Below are positions 23,254-33,849 of a stretch of DNA of 33,849 nt, one piece after another; positions within the stretch are counted from its first letter, which is position 1, and every line of letters starts with the position of its first letter. The notes beneath the pieces are model-generated. The model saw only the letters and a program-made list of their open reading frames with translations, searched no databases and was not told the origin of the DNA. The DNA lies in assembly GCA_017408905.1 (NCBI GenBank), contig JAFQTU010000040.1:1-33849 (forward strand), given 5' to 3'. A program made the position numbers and the translations under genes. This DNA comes from Mailhella sp. Lineage in GTDB: Bacteria > Desulfobacterota > Desulfovibrionia > Desulfovibrionales > Desulfovibrionaceae.

Positions 23254-25761
23254 ATGGCACTTTCCTCTCGTTACGAACCCCATGCTCTGGAAGAGAAATG
23301 GCAGAAGATCTGGGCCGAGAAAGGCTCGTTCGACTGCGACCTCGACCCCTCCAAGCCCAAGTATTTCCTCATGGAGATGTTCCCCTATCCTTCGGGCAAC
23401 ATCCACATGGGCCACGTGCGCAACTACTCCATAGGCGACGTGATGGCCCGCTTCCGCCGCCTTCAGGGCTACAACGTCCTGCACCCCATCGGCTGGGACG
23501 CCTTCGGCCTTCCTGCCGAGAACGCCGCCATCAAGCACAACACGCATCCCGGCAAGTGGACCTATTCCAACATCGCCAATATGCGCACCCAGCTCCAGCG
23601 CATGGGCTATTCCTACGACTGGCGCCGCGAAGTGGCCACCTGCCGCCCCGAATACTACCGCTGGGAGCAGGAATTCTTCCTCAAGTGCCTTGAAAAGGGC
23701 CTTGTGTACCGCAAGAAGGCCGCCCAGAACTGGTGCCCGAGCTGCCATACCGTGCTGGCCAACGAACAGGTCATCGACGGCAAGTGCTGGCGCTGTGATT
23801 CCAACGTGGAGCAGAAGGACCTCACCCAGTGGTTCTTCCGCATCACCGCCTATGCCGACGAGCTCCTTGCCGACCTCAAGAAGCTGGAAGGCGGCTGGCC
23901 TGCCCGCGTGCTCACCATGCAGAACAACTGGATAGGCCGCTCCACCGGTGCCGAGATAGCCTTCAAGCTCGAAGGTTCCGAGGACGTGGAGATCCGCGTC
24001 TTCTCCACCCGTGCCGACACGCTCTTCGGCGTCACCTTCATGACGCTCGCCCCCGAACATCCCCTTGTGGAACAGCTCATCGCCGGCCGTGAGAACGAGG
24101 AAGAGATCCGCGCCTTCATCGAGAAGACCCGCAACATGGACCGCCTCGACCGCCAGTCCGAGACCCTCGAGAAGGAAGGCGTGTTCACCGGCGCGTACTG
24201 CATCAATCCCTTCACCGGCGACCGCGTGCCCGTGTGGCTCGGCAACTTCGTGCTGGCTGAATACGGCACCGGCGCTGTCATGGCCGTGCCCGCCCACGAC
24301 CAGCGCGACTTCGAATTCGCCAAGAAGTACGGCATCGACCTCAAGGTGGTGGTCAGCCCCGAAGGTACGGAGCTCGACCCGGCCCAGATGACCGAAGCCT
24401 ACACCGAACCCGGCTTCCTCGTGAACTCCGGCGAGTTCACCGGCATGCCCAACGTGGAAGGCAAGGAAGCCATCACGAAGAAGCTGGACGAGACCGGCAA
24501 GGGCCGCGCCACCGTGAACTACCGCCTGCGCGACTGGAACCTTTCCCGCCAGCGCTACTGGGGCGCCCCCATCCCCGTGGTGTACTGCGAGAAGTGCGGC
24601 GTCCAGCCCGTGAAGTACGAAGACCTGCCCGTAGTCCTTCCCCTCGACGTGAAGACCTGCGAAGACGGCCGCTCCCCCCTGCCGGACACCCCCTCCTTCG
24701 TGGAGACCACCTGCCCCTGCTGCGGCGGCCCGGCCCGGCGCGAGACCGATACCATGGACACCTTCGTGGAGTCCTCGTGGTACTTCGCCCGCTACACCGC
24801 CGCCCGCAAGGACGACGGCGCCTTCGACATGGAGGCCCTCAAGTACTTCATGCCTGTGGACCAGTACATCGGCGGCGTGGAACACGCCATCCTGCACCTG
24901 CTCTACAGCCGCTTCTTCACCAAGATGCTCCGCGATTTCGGCTACTTCCCCGCCGACCTCGACGAGCCCTTCAAGAACCTGCTCACGCAGGGCATGGTGC
25001 TCCTCGGCGGCAGCAAGATGTCCAAGTCCAAGGGCAATATCGTTGACCCCGATGCCATGGTGAAGCGCTTCGGTGCCGATACCGTGCGCCTGTTCTGCCT
25101 CTTCGCCGCCCCGCCGGAACGCGACTTCGACTGGAGCGACGCCGGCATCGAAGGCTCCTTCCGCTTCGTGAGCCGCGTGTGGCGCATGTTCGCGGAAATG
25201 CAGGATATCCTGAAGCCCGTGGCCGCCTGCTCCGACCTTTCGGAAACCGACAGCGCCGCCATACGCGACCTGCGCCGCTGGGAACACGCCACCGCCAAGA
25301 AGGTGGGCGAAGACATTGCCGAACGCAACCAGTTCAACACCGCCATCGCCGCCATCATGGAGCTGTGCAACGCGGTGAACCAGCACCGCGAAGAGCTTTC
25401 CGCCACGGAAGAAGGCCGCATGGCCCTTTCCTCCGCCATGTCCACCATCCTGGTCATGCTCTGCCCCTTCACGCCCCATATGTGCGAGGAAGTGTGGCAG
25501 TCCCTCGGCCATGCCGACAGCATGGACGGCGTGCGCTGGCCCGAATGGAACGAGGAAGCCCTGAAGCGCGATGTGGTCACCATCGTGGTGCAGGTGAACG
25601 GCAAGCTGCGCGGCAAGGTGGAAGTGCCTGCCGGCAGTGCCAACGACGTGGTGGAACAGGCCGCCCTGGCCGAACCCTCCATCCAGAACCATATCGCCGG
25701 AAAGACGGTGCGCAAGGTCATCGTGGTTCCCGGCAAGCTCGTGAACGTGGTGGTCGGCTAG
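23254..25761 (+). CDS. leuS: Leucyl-tRNA synthetase
   Basis: LeuRS charges tRNA-Leu and edits misacylated products. The 835-residue class I enzyme has [16 protein letters not shown] (HMGH at 51-54), a CP1 editing domain in the middle (about 220-410, with the threonine-rich block [15 protein letters not shown] and [15 protein letters not shown]), zinc-type cysteines CPSCHTVL near 161 and [11 protein letters not shown] near 489, KMSKS at 588-592 and a C-terminal anticodon-binding/LeuRS tail. The start is preceded by AAGGA. It begins the conserved leuS-lptE-holA block. Confidence 0.98.
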   Translation: MALSSRYEPHALEEKWQKIWAEKGSFDCDLDPSKPKYFLMEMFPYPSGNIHMGHVRNYSIGDVMARFRRLQGYNVLHPIGWDAFGLPAENAAIKHNTHPGKWTYSNIANMRTQLQRMGYSYDWRREVATCRPEYYRWEQEFFLKCLEKGLVYRKKAAQNWCPSCHTVLANEQVIDGKCWRCDSNVEQKDLTQWFFRITAYADELLADLKKLEGGWPARVLTMQNNWIGRSTGAEIAFKLEGSEDVEIRVFSTRADTLFGVTFMTLAPEHPLVEQLIAGRENEEEIRAFIEKTRNMDRLDRQSETLEKEGVFTGAYCINPFTGDRVPVWLGNFVLAEYGTGAVMAVPAHDQRDFEFAKKYGIDLKVVVSPEGTELDPAQMTEAYTEPGFLVNSGEFTGMPNVEGKEAITKKLDETGKGRATVNYRLRDWNLSRQRYWGAPIPVVYCEKCGVQPVKYEDLPVVLPLDVKTCEDGRSPLPDTPSFVETTCPCCGGPARRETDTMDTFVESSWYFARYTAARKDDGAFDMEALKYFMPVDQYIGGVEHAILHLLYSRFFTKMLRDFGYFPADLDEPFKNLLTQGMVLLGGSKMSKSKGNIVDPDAMVKRFGADTVRLFCLFAAPPERDFDWSDAGIEGSFRFVSRVWRMFAEMQDILKPVAACSDLSETDSAAIRDLRRWEHATAKKVGEDIAERNQFNTAIAAIMELCNAVNQHREELSATEEGRMALSSAMSTILVMLCPFTPHMCEEVWQSLGHADSMDGVRWPEWNEEALKRDVVTIVVQVNGKLRGKVEVPAGSANDVVEQAALAEPSIQNHIAGKTVRKVIVVPGKLVNVVVG

Positions 25762-25775
25762 ACCGCTGAACATAC

Positions 25776-25830
25776 GCCCGGCTTCCTTCGGGGGGGCCGG
25801 GCTTCCCTGCCGCCTGCGGGAGGGCAGGGC
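25776..25830 (+). terminator. GC hairpins between leuS and lptE
   Basis: GCCCGGC (from 25776) can pair with GCCGGGC (ending near 25802), followed by TTCC, and a second stem CCCTGCC / GGCAGGG lies directly after. They may be a partial terminator or protect the message. lptE has a weak ribosome site behind them. Confidence 0.45.
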
Positions 25831-25862
25831 GAATCTCCGGCCTTGGGCCGACGGGTGAACGG

Positions 25863-26399
25863 ATGAAGAATACGACCCTCAGAAAATGGAAAGGCCTGCT
25901 TGCGGCTTCCCTCTGCTGCCTCAGCCTGCTGGCTGGCGGATGCGGCTACGGGCTGGACGGCTTCGGCACTTCTTCCAGCCGTGCGCACAGCGTTCTTGGC
26001 GACGGCAGCCGTACCATCAAGTTCGATAAGGTCGAACAGGTCACGCTGTTCCCGTGGGTCCAGTACTATATGCGCGACATCGTGCGCGAGGAAGTCAACC
26101 TGCGCCGCCTCGCCCGCTGGAAGGACGAGGGCAAGTCCGATTACCTGCTCACCGTGAACATGACCGGCTTCAAGGTCCGTTCCTACATTTCCAACGTGTA
26201 CGACAACACCCTCCTCAGCACCACGACCGTGTCCGTCGAGTTCATCGTGCGCAACGGCAGGACCGGCGCTGTGGAATGGAAATCCGGCCCGGTGTACTAC
26301 AGCGACAACTATGAGGTGGTGGACGAAGACAGCGCCGTGCGTGAAGGCCTCAAGGAAGCGGTGCGCCTCGGCCTCGACCGTATGCAGCAGCAGTTCTAA
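25863..26399 (+). CDS. lptE: LPS-assembly lipoprotein LptE
   Basis: LptE is the outer-membrane lipoprotein that plugs LptD and helps deliver lipopolysaccharide to the surface. The 178-residue protein has a signal peptide with basic start, hydrophobic stretch (about 11-24) and cysteine at Cys27 followed by GYGLDG; the lipobox is slightly unusual (LAGGC). Family similarity is low as usual, and the assignment rests mainly on the lipoprotein signal, size and the leuS-lptE-holA order. This indicates an LPS-bearing outer membrane. No strong ribosome site precedes the ATG. Confidence 0.85.
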   Translation: MKNTTLRKWKGLLAASLCCLSLLAGGCGYGLDGFGTSSSRAHSVLGDGSRTIKFDKVEQVTLFPWVQYYMRDIVREEVNLRRLARWKDEGKSDYLLTVNMTGFKVRSYISNVYDNTLLSTTTVSVEFIVRNGRTGAVEWKSGPVYYSDNYEVVDEDSAVREGLKEAVRLGLDRMQQQF

Positions 26400-26413
26400 A
26401 CCCGTTTTCCGGT

Positions 26414-27433
26414 ATGGACAGGCCCGGTTTCTTCTTCTGTATCTGCCCCGACGCCGCCCTCCTGCGGAGCTGGATGGAGCGCGAACTCCTTCCGCCCCTT
26501 GCGGAGCAGGCCCGGCAGGGCTCTTCCCTCATGGGCGGCCTTGTGCCTGCCTCTTCTGCCGCCCCTGACGTGCAGACCTTCTGGGCGGACGAAGGGCTGG
26601 ACCGCCGCTTCTGGGATGCGCTCACCCTCCTTGGCATGGACGGCCGCCAGCGCGTCCTTGTGGTGCGCGGCGCGCATCTGCTGTCCGCCGAGGTGTGGAA
26701 GAAGCTCTCTTCGGCGCTGGCCACGCCCCGGCCCGGCGTCTTCCCCGTCTTCTGCATGGAATGCCCGTGGGAGAAGGGCCAGCCCAAGCTCCCCGCCCAC
26801 ATCGCCAAGCTCAAATGCCTTGCCTTTGCCGAGAAGCAGAAATGGCAGTGGCGCTCCCCCGGCCTCGACGCCCGCACCATGCGCCAGTACGTTCAGCGCG
26901 AAGCGCAGGCGCTGGGCCTTCGCATGGCGCCCGAGGCGCTCAATACCCTTTCCGAGATGCTCATCCCCGACGCTTCGGCCATCCGCGGCGTGCTGGAACA
27001 GCTTTCCCTTGCCTCGGCCGACGGCGCTGTGGATGTTGCCCTCGTCCGGCAGATGACCGAATTCACGCCGGACGCCGTGATCTTCGACTTCATCCGCCAG
27101 CTCGAGAACGGCAATGCGCGCGCCGTGTGGAAGACCCTTCTGCGCGAAGGCGACGGAGGCGAATCCCTGCTTTTCCCCCTGCTCACGCTCATGGCGCGTG
27201 AAGCCCGCCTGCTCTGGCAGATGAACGCCGGGGAAAAGGTCTTCGTGCCGCAGTACGTGGAGGCCGAAAAGCGCCGCCTTGCCGCAAGGCTCGGCGTGTC
27301 CGGCCTTTCGCAGGTTCTGGAAGCCCTTGCCGCCGCCGAATGTTCCGTGAAGAGCGGTGCGCGCACGCCGCTTCAGGCCATGGAATCCCTCGTGGCCCAG
27401 CTTTCCCTCATCTTCGGTGCGCCTTCCCGCTGA
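26414..27433 (+). CDS. holA: DNA polymerase III subunit delta
   Basis: HolA is the clamp-loader subunit that opens the beta sliding clamp. The 339-residue product is a diverged delta subunit: an N-terminal region with the ALTLLGMDGRQRVLVVRGAHLLSAEVWKKL strand-helix pattern near 67-97, FPVFCMECPWEKGQPKLP, then WQWRSPGLDARTMRQYVQREAQALG and helical C-terminal collar (about 205-335). Recognition relies on this pattern and on its place after lptE. Its ribosome site is weak, 14 bases after lptE. radC follows 19 bases later. Confidence 0.8.
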   Translation: MDRPGFFFCICPDAALLRSWMERELLPPLAEQARQGSSLMGGLVPASSAAPDVQTFWADEGLDRRFWDALTLLGMDGRQRVLVVRGAHLLSAEVWKKLSSALATPRPGVFPVFCMECPWEKGQPKLPAHIAKLKCLAFAEKQKWQWRSPGLDARTMRQYVQREAQALGLRMAPEALNTLSEMLIPDASAIRGVLEQLSLASADGAVDVALVRQMTEFTPDAVIFDFIRQLENGNARAVWKTLLREGDGGESLLFPLLTLMAREARLLWQMNAGEKVFVPQYVEAEKRRLAARLGVSGLSQVLEALAAAECSVKSGARTPLQAMESLVAQLSLIFGAPSR

Positions 27434-27452
27434 TCTGCCTGCGGAGCCTGCC

Positions 27453-28211
27453 ATGTGCGCGAAACGAAAAGGCCTTCTCCCTTCCGGCGGGGATTCGCCC
27501 CTCCCGGAGCACACCCCTTCCCCCTCGGATGCCGAATTGCGGCAGGGGCATCGCGCCCGCCTGCGCCAGCGCTTCCTTGCCGACCCGGCGGCCCTCCCCG
27601 ATTACGAAGTGCTCGAGCTTCTGCTGGGCCATGTCTATCTGCGGCGCGACAACAAACAGCTTGCCAAGCGCCTGCTCCGGCGTTTCGGCAGTATTGCCGG
27701 GGTGCTTGCCGCCAGCGATTCCGAACGCCGCCTTGTGGAAGGATGCGGCGAAGCTGTGGATTCTTTCTGCGCCCTCATGCGGGAAATCATTGCCCGTTCC
27801 GCCCAAAGCGCCGTACAAAGGAAGCAAGCCCTTGACATAGCGGACATCCTGCGCATGGGCAGGGAGCGGCTCGGCCTGAGCCGTGATGAAGAAGTGTGGG
27901 CCGTGCTTCTGGACAAACAGAACAGACTGCTTACCTATAGCAGGATACGTCACGGCAGTTTCGACCGGGTGGAACTGGAACCCTTGGAGCTCGTTTCGCT
28001 CATGCTCCGGCACAAGGCAAGCAGCATCGTGCTCATGCACAACCATCCCGGCGGCTCGTTCCGGCCCTCGCTGGCCGACAGGGAACTCACCGGGCGTATC
28101 GACGCGGCATTGAAGCACCTCGGCCTGCACCTGCACGACCATGTCATCATCACGCCGGAGCAATGCTTCAGCATCACGCTCGATCGCTGTATCGACCAGC
28201 CGCGCCCCTGA
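27453..28211 (+). CDS. radC: RadC-family JAB-domain protein
   Basis: The 252-residue protein has a helix-hairpin-helix part (LPDYEVLELLLGHVY and RRFGSIAGVLAAS, about 47-90) and a C-terminal JAB/MPN metalloprotease-like domain with the motif HNHPGGSFRPSLAD (about 192-205), whose two His and Asp ligate zinc. RadC was named for DNA repair, but its molecular activity is unsettled. ATG 27453 has CGGAG seven bases upstream; an earlier in-frame codon would overlap holA and add an unrelated Pro/Ser-rich leader. It is followed by lon after 47 bases. Confidence 0.92.
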   Translation: MCAKRKGLLPSGGDSPLPEHTPSPSDAELRQGHRARLRQRFLADPAALPDYEVLELLLGHVYLRRDNKQLAKRLLRRFGSIAGVLAASDSERRLVEGCGEAVDSFCALMREIIARSAQSAVQRKQALDIADILRMGRERLGLSRDEEVWAVLLDKQNRLLTYSRIRHGSFDRVELEPLELVSLMLRHKASSIVLMHNHPGGSFRPSLADRELTGRIDAALKHLGLHLHDHVIITPEQCFSITLDRCIDQPRP

Positions 28212-28258
28212 ACATGATTTCGTGAAGCTATGCGGCCCTTTGCCGCTTCGAGGAAACA

Positions 28259-30928
<2,670 letters not shown>

Positions 30929-30933
30929 GTTTT

Positions 30934-31016
30934 CTGGAGGGGGAAGGGGAAACTTTCGAGAAAGTTTTCCCCTTCCCCCTCCAGTCCTCCCCCTTCCCCT
31001 TCAAAGCTTTTTATTT
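30934..31016 (+). terminator. Long purine/pyrimidine hairpin behind lon (element 3)
   Basis: Five bases after the lon stop, CTGGAGGGGGAAGGGG (from 30934) pairs with CCCCTTCCCCCTCCAG (to 30984), with AAACTTTC/GAAAGTTT closing on a tiny loop and one bulged base. It is followed by TCCTCCCCCTTCCCC and the tail AAAGCTTTTTATTT (31003-31016), matching the tails of elements 1 and 2 in the gene direction. It belongs to the same family. Confidence 0.7.
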
Positions 31017-31059
31017 GGGGAAGCGAAAGGGGAGTGCTGAAGAGGTGTTGTTAGCAGAC

Positions 31060-31086
31060 GCCGTTCCGGGTGGGGCGGCTTTTTTT
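31060..31086 (+). terminator. Strong intrinsic terminator between lon and the MFS gene
   Basis: GCCGTTCC (31060-31067) pairs with GGGGCGGC (31072-31079) around a GGGT loop and is followed directly by seven T residues, the most canonical terminator in the window. It lies 76 bases after the lon element with no gene between. It may back up the lon element, attenuate the MFS gene, or end a short RNA. Confidence 0.75.
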
Positions 31087-31156
31087 GTGGGCAAGGGCGA
31101 GGGGCGAGGCTGGGCTTTTTGAAGGAAAAGGGGTATGCAGGGGGAAAGGAGCCGAC

Positions 31157-32548
31157 ATGAGCCAGTCTTTTTCGCCTCAAACCAAGGCCGCCATAGCCGG
31201 TCTCTGGACGGGCAATCTTTTCGCACCCTTCCTCGTGAGCGGCGTTGCGGCCATGCTTCCCGCCATCGGCGCATCGCTCGAAGGTTCTGCCGTGGCGCTT
31301 TCGCTGGTCATGGTCTGCTATAATCTGGGGCAGGGCATCTCCCACATGCTCAGTGGCCGCATCTGCGGCATGCTGGGCGTGAAGCGCGTGCTTCTGGCGG
31401 GCGTGGCCCTGTTCTGCCTTTTCGGCATCCTGCTGGCGCTGGCGCAGAACATGGCCTTTGCCATCGGCATCCGTTTTGCGCAGGGGCTGGCGGCGGCCTC
31501 CATTTCCTGCTGCGTCACGGCGCTCAGTGTTTCCCTTGCCCCGCCCCAGAGGCGCGGGCAGGTCATCAGCACGGTGGTCACGTCCGTCTATCTCGGCCTT
31601 GCCGTGGGCCCGCTGGTCTGCGGTGCGCTCACCGAGCTTGCGGGCTGGCGTTCGGTCTTCTTCGTGGTGGCCTTTTTCGGTGCGGCCGACCTCCTGCTCC
31701 TGAAGCGCGTCATCCCGGACCAGCCCCCCGCCGCGCCCGACCTGCCCTTCAATGTGCTCAACGCCGCGCTGGCCGTGGTCAGCCTCGGGCTCATCACCTT
31801 CGGGGCGACCTGCCATTTCCTGCACCCGGGCGTGATATGGCTCCTTCCGGCGGGCTTTGTGCTTCTGGCCCTCTTCGTGCGGCTGGAACTGCGCACCGAG
31901 CATCCCATCCTTGAACTGCGGGTGCTCTCCAAGGTGAAGGGCCTGCCCGGAGGCATGGCGGCCACTTTTATCAACTACGGGGCCATCATGGGCCTTTCGG
32001 TGTTCTTTTCCCTGTATCTCCAGCAGGTTCTGGGCCTGAACGCCTTTGCCGCAGGCTGTGTCATGATGACGCAGAGCCTGATGCAGATGCTGTTCTCCCC
32101 CGTGGCGGGCCGCCTTGCCGACCGCTTCGACGCCGTGCGCATCTCCATACTCGGCATGGCGGGCTGCGGGGCGAGCATCCTTGCGCTCACCCTTCTGGAC
32201 GCGCACAGCCCCGTGTGGCAGGTGGTGCTCCAGCAGGCCTGCCTCGGCACGGGCATAGCCTTCTTCGTAGCCCCCAACGTGTCCGCCACGTTGGGCAACG
32301 TGCCGCAGGAATACATGCCTATGGCCTCGGGTCTTCTGGGATGCCTGCGCACCCTTGGCGGCCTGATGAGCCATATCCTCATGGCGGGCATCATAGGCTG
32401 GTACATGGGCAGTGCTTCCGTGAACGCCCAGAACGCCGGGCTCTTCCTGCAGGCCATGCGCTGTACGCTCATCCTTTTCGGTTCGCTGAACATGCTGGCG
32501 CTGTTCTTCGGCCTGCGCCGCAGCAGAAAAACTGCGGAAAAAGCGTGA
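31157..32548 (+). CDS. MFS transporter, DHA2-like (drug/H+ antiporter type)
   Basis: The 463-residue inner-membrane protein has many hydrophobic helices (about 14 by eye) and begins TKAAIAGLWTGNLFAPFLVSG. The loop between helices 2 and 3 has the MFS motif A pattern (SGRICGMLGVKRVL near 67-80), and the segment VYLGLAVGPLVCGALTELAGWR near 145-166 resembles the antiporter motif C. This fits DHA2-type exporters (EmrB/QacA relatives); the substrate is unknown. ATG 31157 has AAGGAG (31146-31151) five bases upstream; the open frame extends back but with a Gly/Arg-rich leader. It stands alone between the lon terminators and the next promoter. Confidence 0.88.
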   Translation: MSQSFSPQTKAAIAGLWTGNLFAPFLVSGVAAMLPAIGASLEGSAVALSLVMVCYNLGQGISHMLSGRICGMLGVKRVLLAGVALFCLFGILLALAQNMAFAIGIRFAQGLAAASISCCVTALSVSLAPPQRRGQVISTVVTSVYLGLAVGPLVCGALTELAGWRSVFFVVAFFGAADLLLLKRVIPDQPPAAPDLPFNVLNAALAVVSLGLITFGATCHFLHPGVIWLLPAGFVLLALFVRLELRTEHPILELRVLSKVKGLPGGMAATFINYGAIMGLSVFFSLYLQQVLGLNAFAAGCVMMTQSLMQMLFSPVAGRLADRFDAVRISILGMAGCGASILALTLLDAHSPVWQVVLQQACLGTGIAFFVAPNVSATLGNVPQEYMPMASGLLGCLRTLGGLMSHILMAGIIGWYMGSASVNAQNAGLFLQAMRCTLILFGSLNMLALFFGLRRSRKTAEKA

Positions 32549-32565
32549 CATTTCGCACAAGCGTC

Positions 32566-32594
32566 TTGCCCATGCAGGGCGAAAGCGCTATTAT
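32566..32594 (+). promoter_or_regulatory. Promoter of the last gene
   Basis: A -35 box TTGCCC (32566-32571) and a -10 box TATTAT (32589-32594) are 17 bases apart, about 60 bases before the ATG at 32654. It shows the gene is transcribed apart from the MFS transporter. Confidence 0.65.
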
Positions 32595-32653
32595 CGCACG
32601 GCATCGGACTTTTCCTTCTGAAACGATTTACGCCCTCAGGGCAAGGAGCATAC

Positions 32654-33706
32654 ATGGGATTCTTCGGTAAACTTTTCGGCGGCAAGGGCAGCAGCAGTAC
32701 GGCTAAGGAACAGCCCCAGCCCGCGCCTGTGCGCAACAATACTTCCAGCGACTCCGCTTCCGAAAGCGAAGGCCCGAAGTCGTCCTTCTACGGCCAGCAC
32801 TTCGAAGGCCTTGGCGACGTGTGGAGCGCCTGCCTGCCCGGCGGCATCAACGAGTTCATCGAGAAGGTTCAGGATATGTTCCCCACGCTGAAGCCGATGG
32901 GCCCCGTGATGCAGCGCAAGGACGGCAAGGCCGTGGTGCTCTGCACGTCCGACGTGTCCGGCGGCATGGCCGTGCACTGCAACGTGCTGATGACGCCCGG
33001 CACGGGCGAGGCCGAATTCGTGAGCGGCTATCCTTCCCTTGCAGGCCTGCCCAACCCCTGCGTCATCGAGCAGGCGCATATCTGGTCGAACCAGATTTCC
33101 GGCGTGGTGGCGGCCCGCTCCTCGGTGAACGGCGCACCCCTGAACTTCTTCCTGTCCGGCTTCTTCCAGCATGTGCCCCAGCTCCAGTTCGGCGCAAGCG
33201 CGCAGATCTTCCTGTCGGGCCTTATTCTCGGCATCCAGAAGCAGGACGAGACCGAGTTCACCCCCGAAGCCGGTACGCCTGCCTACGAGGCCATGCAGAA
33301 GAAATTCCTTGAGGACAACCCCGACAAGACGGCTGACGACTTCGTGGCCCCTGTGGTCTCCTCCAAGGGGCATGGCGTGCTCCTGCCCACGCCCGTGGTG
33401 GGCGCATGGGTGTTCCAGGCCCCCGTGCTTTCCATCGAGAAGGTGGAATTCCTCGGGCACAGCTTCCGCCGCATCGAAACGCGCATCGCCGGTGTGGGCG
33501 ATTACGCCGTGGTGGGCTCGCTCTACGTGGCCGAACACGTGCTCAAGGGCTACGAACCGCAGGTGGGCGAAGATATCACCGGTACGGTGTGGCTCCAGGG
33601 CGAGATGGGACTCGACCCTGAACTCATCGCCAAATACAGCAAGGATACCGACGAGGCCCTTGCCGAGGCCGAGAAGGAAGAGCCTTCCAGCCCTGTGATG
33701 CAGTAA
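32654..33706 (+). CDS. Uncharacterised protein, 350 residues
   Basis: I do not recognise this family. The protein starts MGFFGKLFGGKG, a short amphipathic-looking piece, then a Ser/Pro/Glu-rich linker to about residue 42, followed by a folded-looking region with Trp and Gly-rich blocks such as GDVWSACLPGGINEFIEKVQDMFP (about 54-77), SNQISGVVAARSSVNGAPLNFFLSGFFQHVPQLQFGASAQIF (about 145-187) and a late VGEDITGTVWLQGEMG (about 312-327). No signal peptide or membrane helix is evident, so it is likely cytoplasmic. AAGGAG precedes the ATG. It has its own promoter and terminator and is probably a single-gene unit. Base and codon use match the neighbours. Confidence 0.85.
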   Translation: MGFFGKLFGGKGSSSTAKEQPQPAPVRNNTSSDSASESEGPKSSFYGQHFEGLGDVWSACLPGGINEFIEKVQDMFPTLKPMGPVMQRKDGKAVVLCTSDVSGGMAVHCNVLMTPGTGEAEFVSGYPSLAGLPNPCVIEQAHIWSNQISGVVAARSSVNGAPLNFFLSGFFQHVPQLQFGASAQIFLSGLILGIQKQDETEFTPEAGTPAYEAMQKKFLEDNPDKTADDFVAPVVSSKGHGVLLPTPVVGAWVFQAPVLSIEKVEFLGHSFRRIETRIAGVGDYAVVGSLYVAEHVLKGYEPQVGEDITGTVWLQGEMGLDPELIAKYSKDTDEALAEAEKEEPSSPVMQ

Positions 33707-33756
33707 GCCTCCCCGGGAGTTCTCTGACTCCCCCCAAAAATCCCCCTGAACACACA

Positions 33757-33786
33757 AAGGCCGTCCTCATTTGAGGGCGGCCTTTT
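33757..33786 (+). terminator. Intrinsic terminator after the last gene
   Basis: AAAGGCCGTCCTC (33757-33769) pairs with GAGGGCGGCCTTT (33774-33786), one G-U pair, loop ATTT, ending in TTTT. It lies 50 bases after the stop at 33706. The arms are also T/A-flanked on the other side, so it could work in both directions. Confidence 0.85.
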
Positions 33787-33800
33787 CTCGTACCAAATGA

Positions 33801-33849
33801 AAGTCTTTGGAAGAGGGGGATGGGGCTTGGGGAAGGGGGAGGGCCCATT
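33801..33849 (-). repeat. Purine-rich element cut by the window end (element 4)
   Basis: AAAGTCTTTGG followed by AGAGGGGGATGGGG and GGGGAAGGGGGAGGG resembles the flank and left arm of elements 1 and 2 in the same plus-strand orientation. The expected pairing arm lies beyond the window. By analogy it would follow a minus-strand gene that ends just outside. The last bases (GGGCCCATT) differ from elements 1 and 2, so membership is likely but not certain. Confidence 0.5.

Noticed and set aside
22552..25773. Long minus-strand open frame (1073 codons) opposite ribH, nusB and leuS
   Set aside because: Same codon-bias shadow: leuS on the plus strand has full synthetase motifs, and the antisense product is low-complexity.
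27831..27836. TTGACA box inside radC as a lon promoter
   Set aside because: No -10 box is found at 16-18 bases and it lies more than 400 bases before lon.

Overview
The window is a GC-rich, densely packed stretch of bacterial chromosome made of housekeeping genes. Several signs point to a sulfate- or sulfite-reducing bacterium of the Desulfovibrionales (Desulfobacterota): a CbiK-type cobaltochelatase, a C+ ribosomal protein L32 gene next to a YceD-family gene and plsX-fabH, a ComEB-type dCMP deaminase directly in front of ribD, the leuS-lptE-holA block, and long purine/pyrimidine hairpins behind genes. This assignment comes from gene content and protein motifs, not from a database search. No rRNA, tRNA, CRISPR array, insertion sequence, prophage or intact mobile element was seen.

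Layout. Positions 1-540 are non-coding, with strong hairpins and an imperfect direct repeat. From 648 to 6332 the genes lie on the minus strand. In transcription order they are purM, a DUF523/TudS-type Fe-S protein, a CbiK-family protein, a class I/II aminotransferase and recN. Near 6333-6555 the direction switches, and everything after it is on the plus strand: an Smr-domain protein, glpX, then fabD-argS-SPOR protein, then yceD-rpmF-plsX-fabH-fabG-acpP-fabF (phospholipid and fatty-acid start-up plus elongation), glyA, dCMP deaminase-ribD-ribE-ribH-nusB (riboflavin), leuS-lptE-holA-radC, lon, an MFS exporter and an unrecognised 350-residue protein.

How it works together. FabD, FabH, FabG, AcpP and FabF together form most of a type II fatty-acid synthase, and PlsX takes its acyl-ACP products into phospholipid. 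RibD, RibE and RibH cover riboflavin synthesis except for the GTP cyclohydrolase/DHBP synthase (ribBA), which is not here. GlyA and PurM supply one-carbon units and purines. RecN, RadC and HolA belong to DNA repair and replication, Lon to protein quality control, LptE to outer-membrane LPS export.

Regulation visible in the sequence: good sigma-70-like promoters (near-consensus boxes, 17-bp spacer) before recN, purM, glpX, yceD, fabG and the last gene. Inverted repeats lie at or beside the recN, purM and yceD promoters. Hairpin terminators follow acpP, fabF, glyA, ribE, leuS, lon and the last gene. The most unusual feature is a family of long, almost pure purine-over-pyrimidine hairpin elements with a conserved AT tail behind recN, the aminotransferase and lon, with a fourth cut by the window end. 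I found no clear new multi-gene system. The best leads are this element family, the CbiK-family protein that seems to lack a metal ligand, and the structured 5' region.
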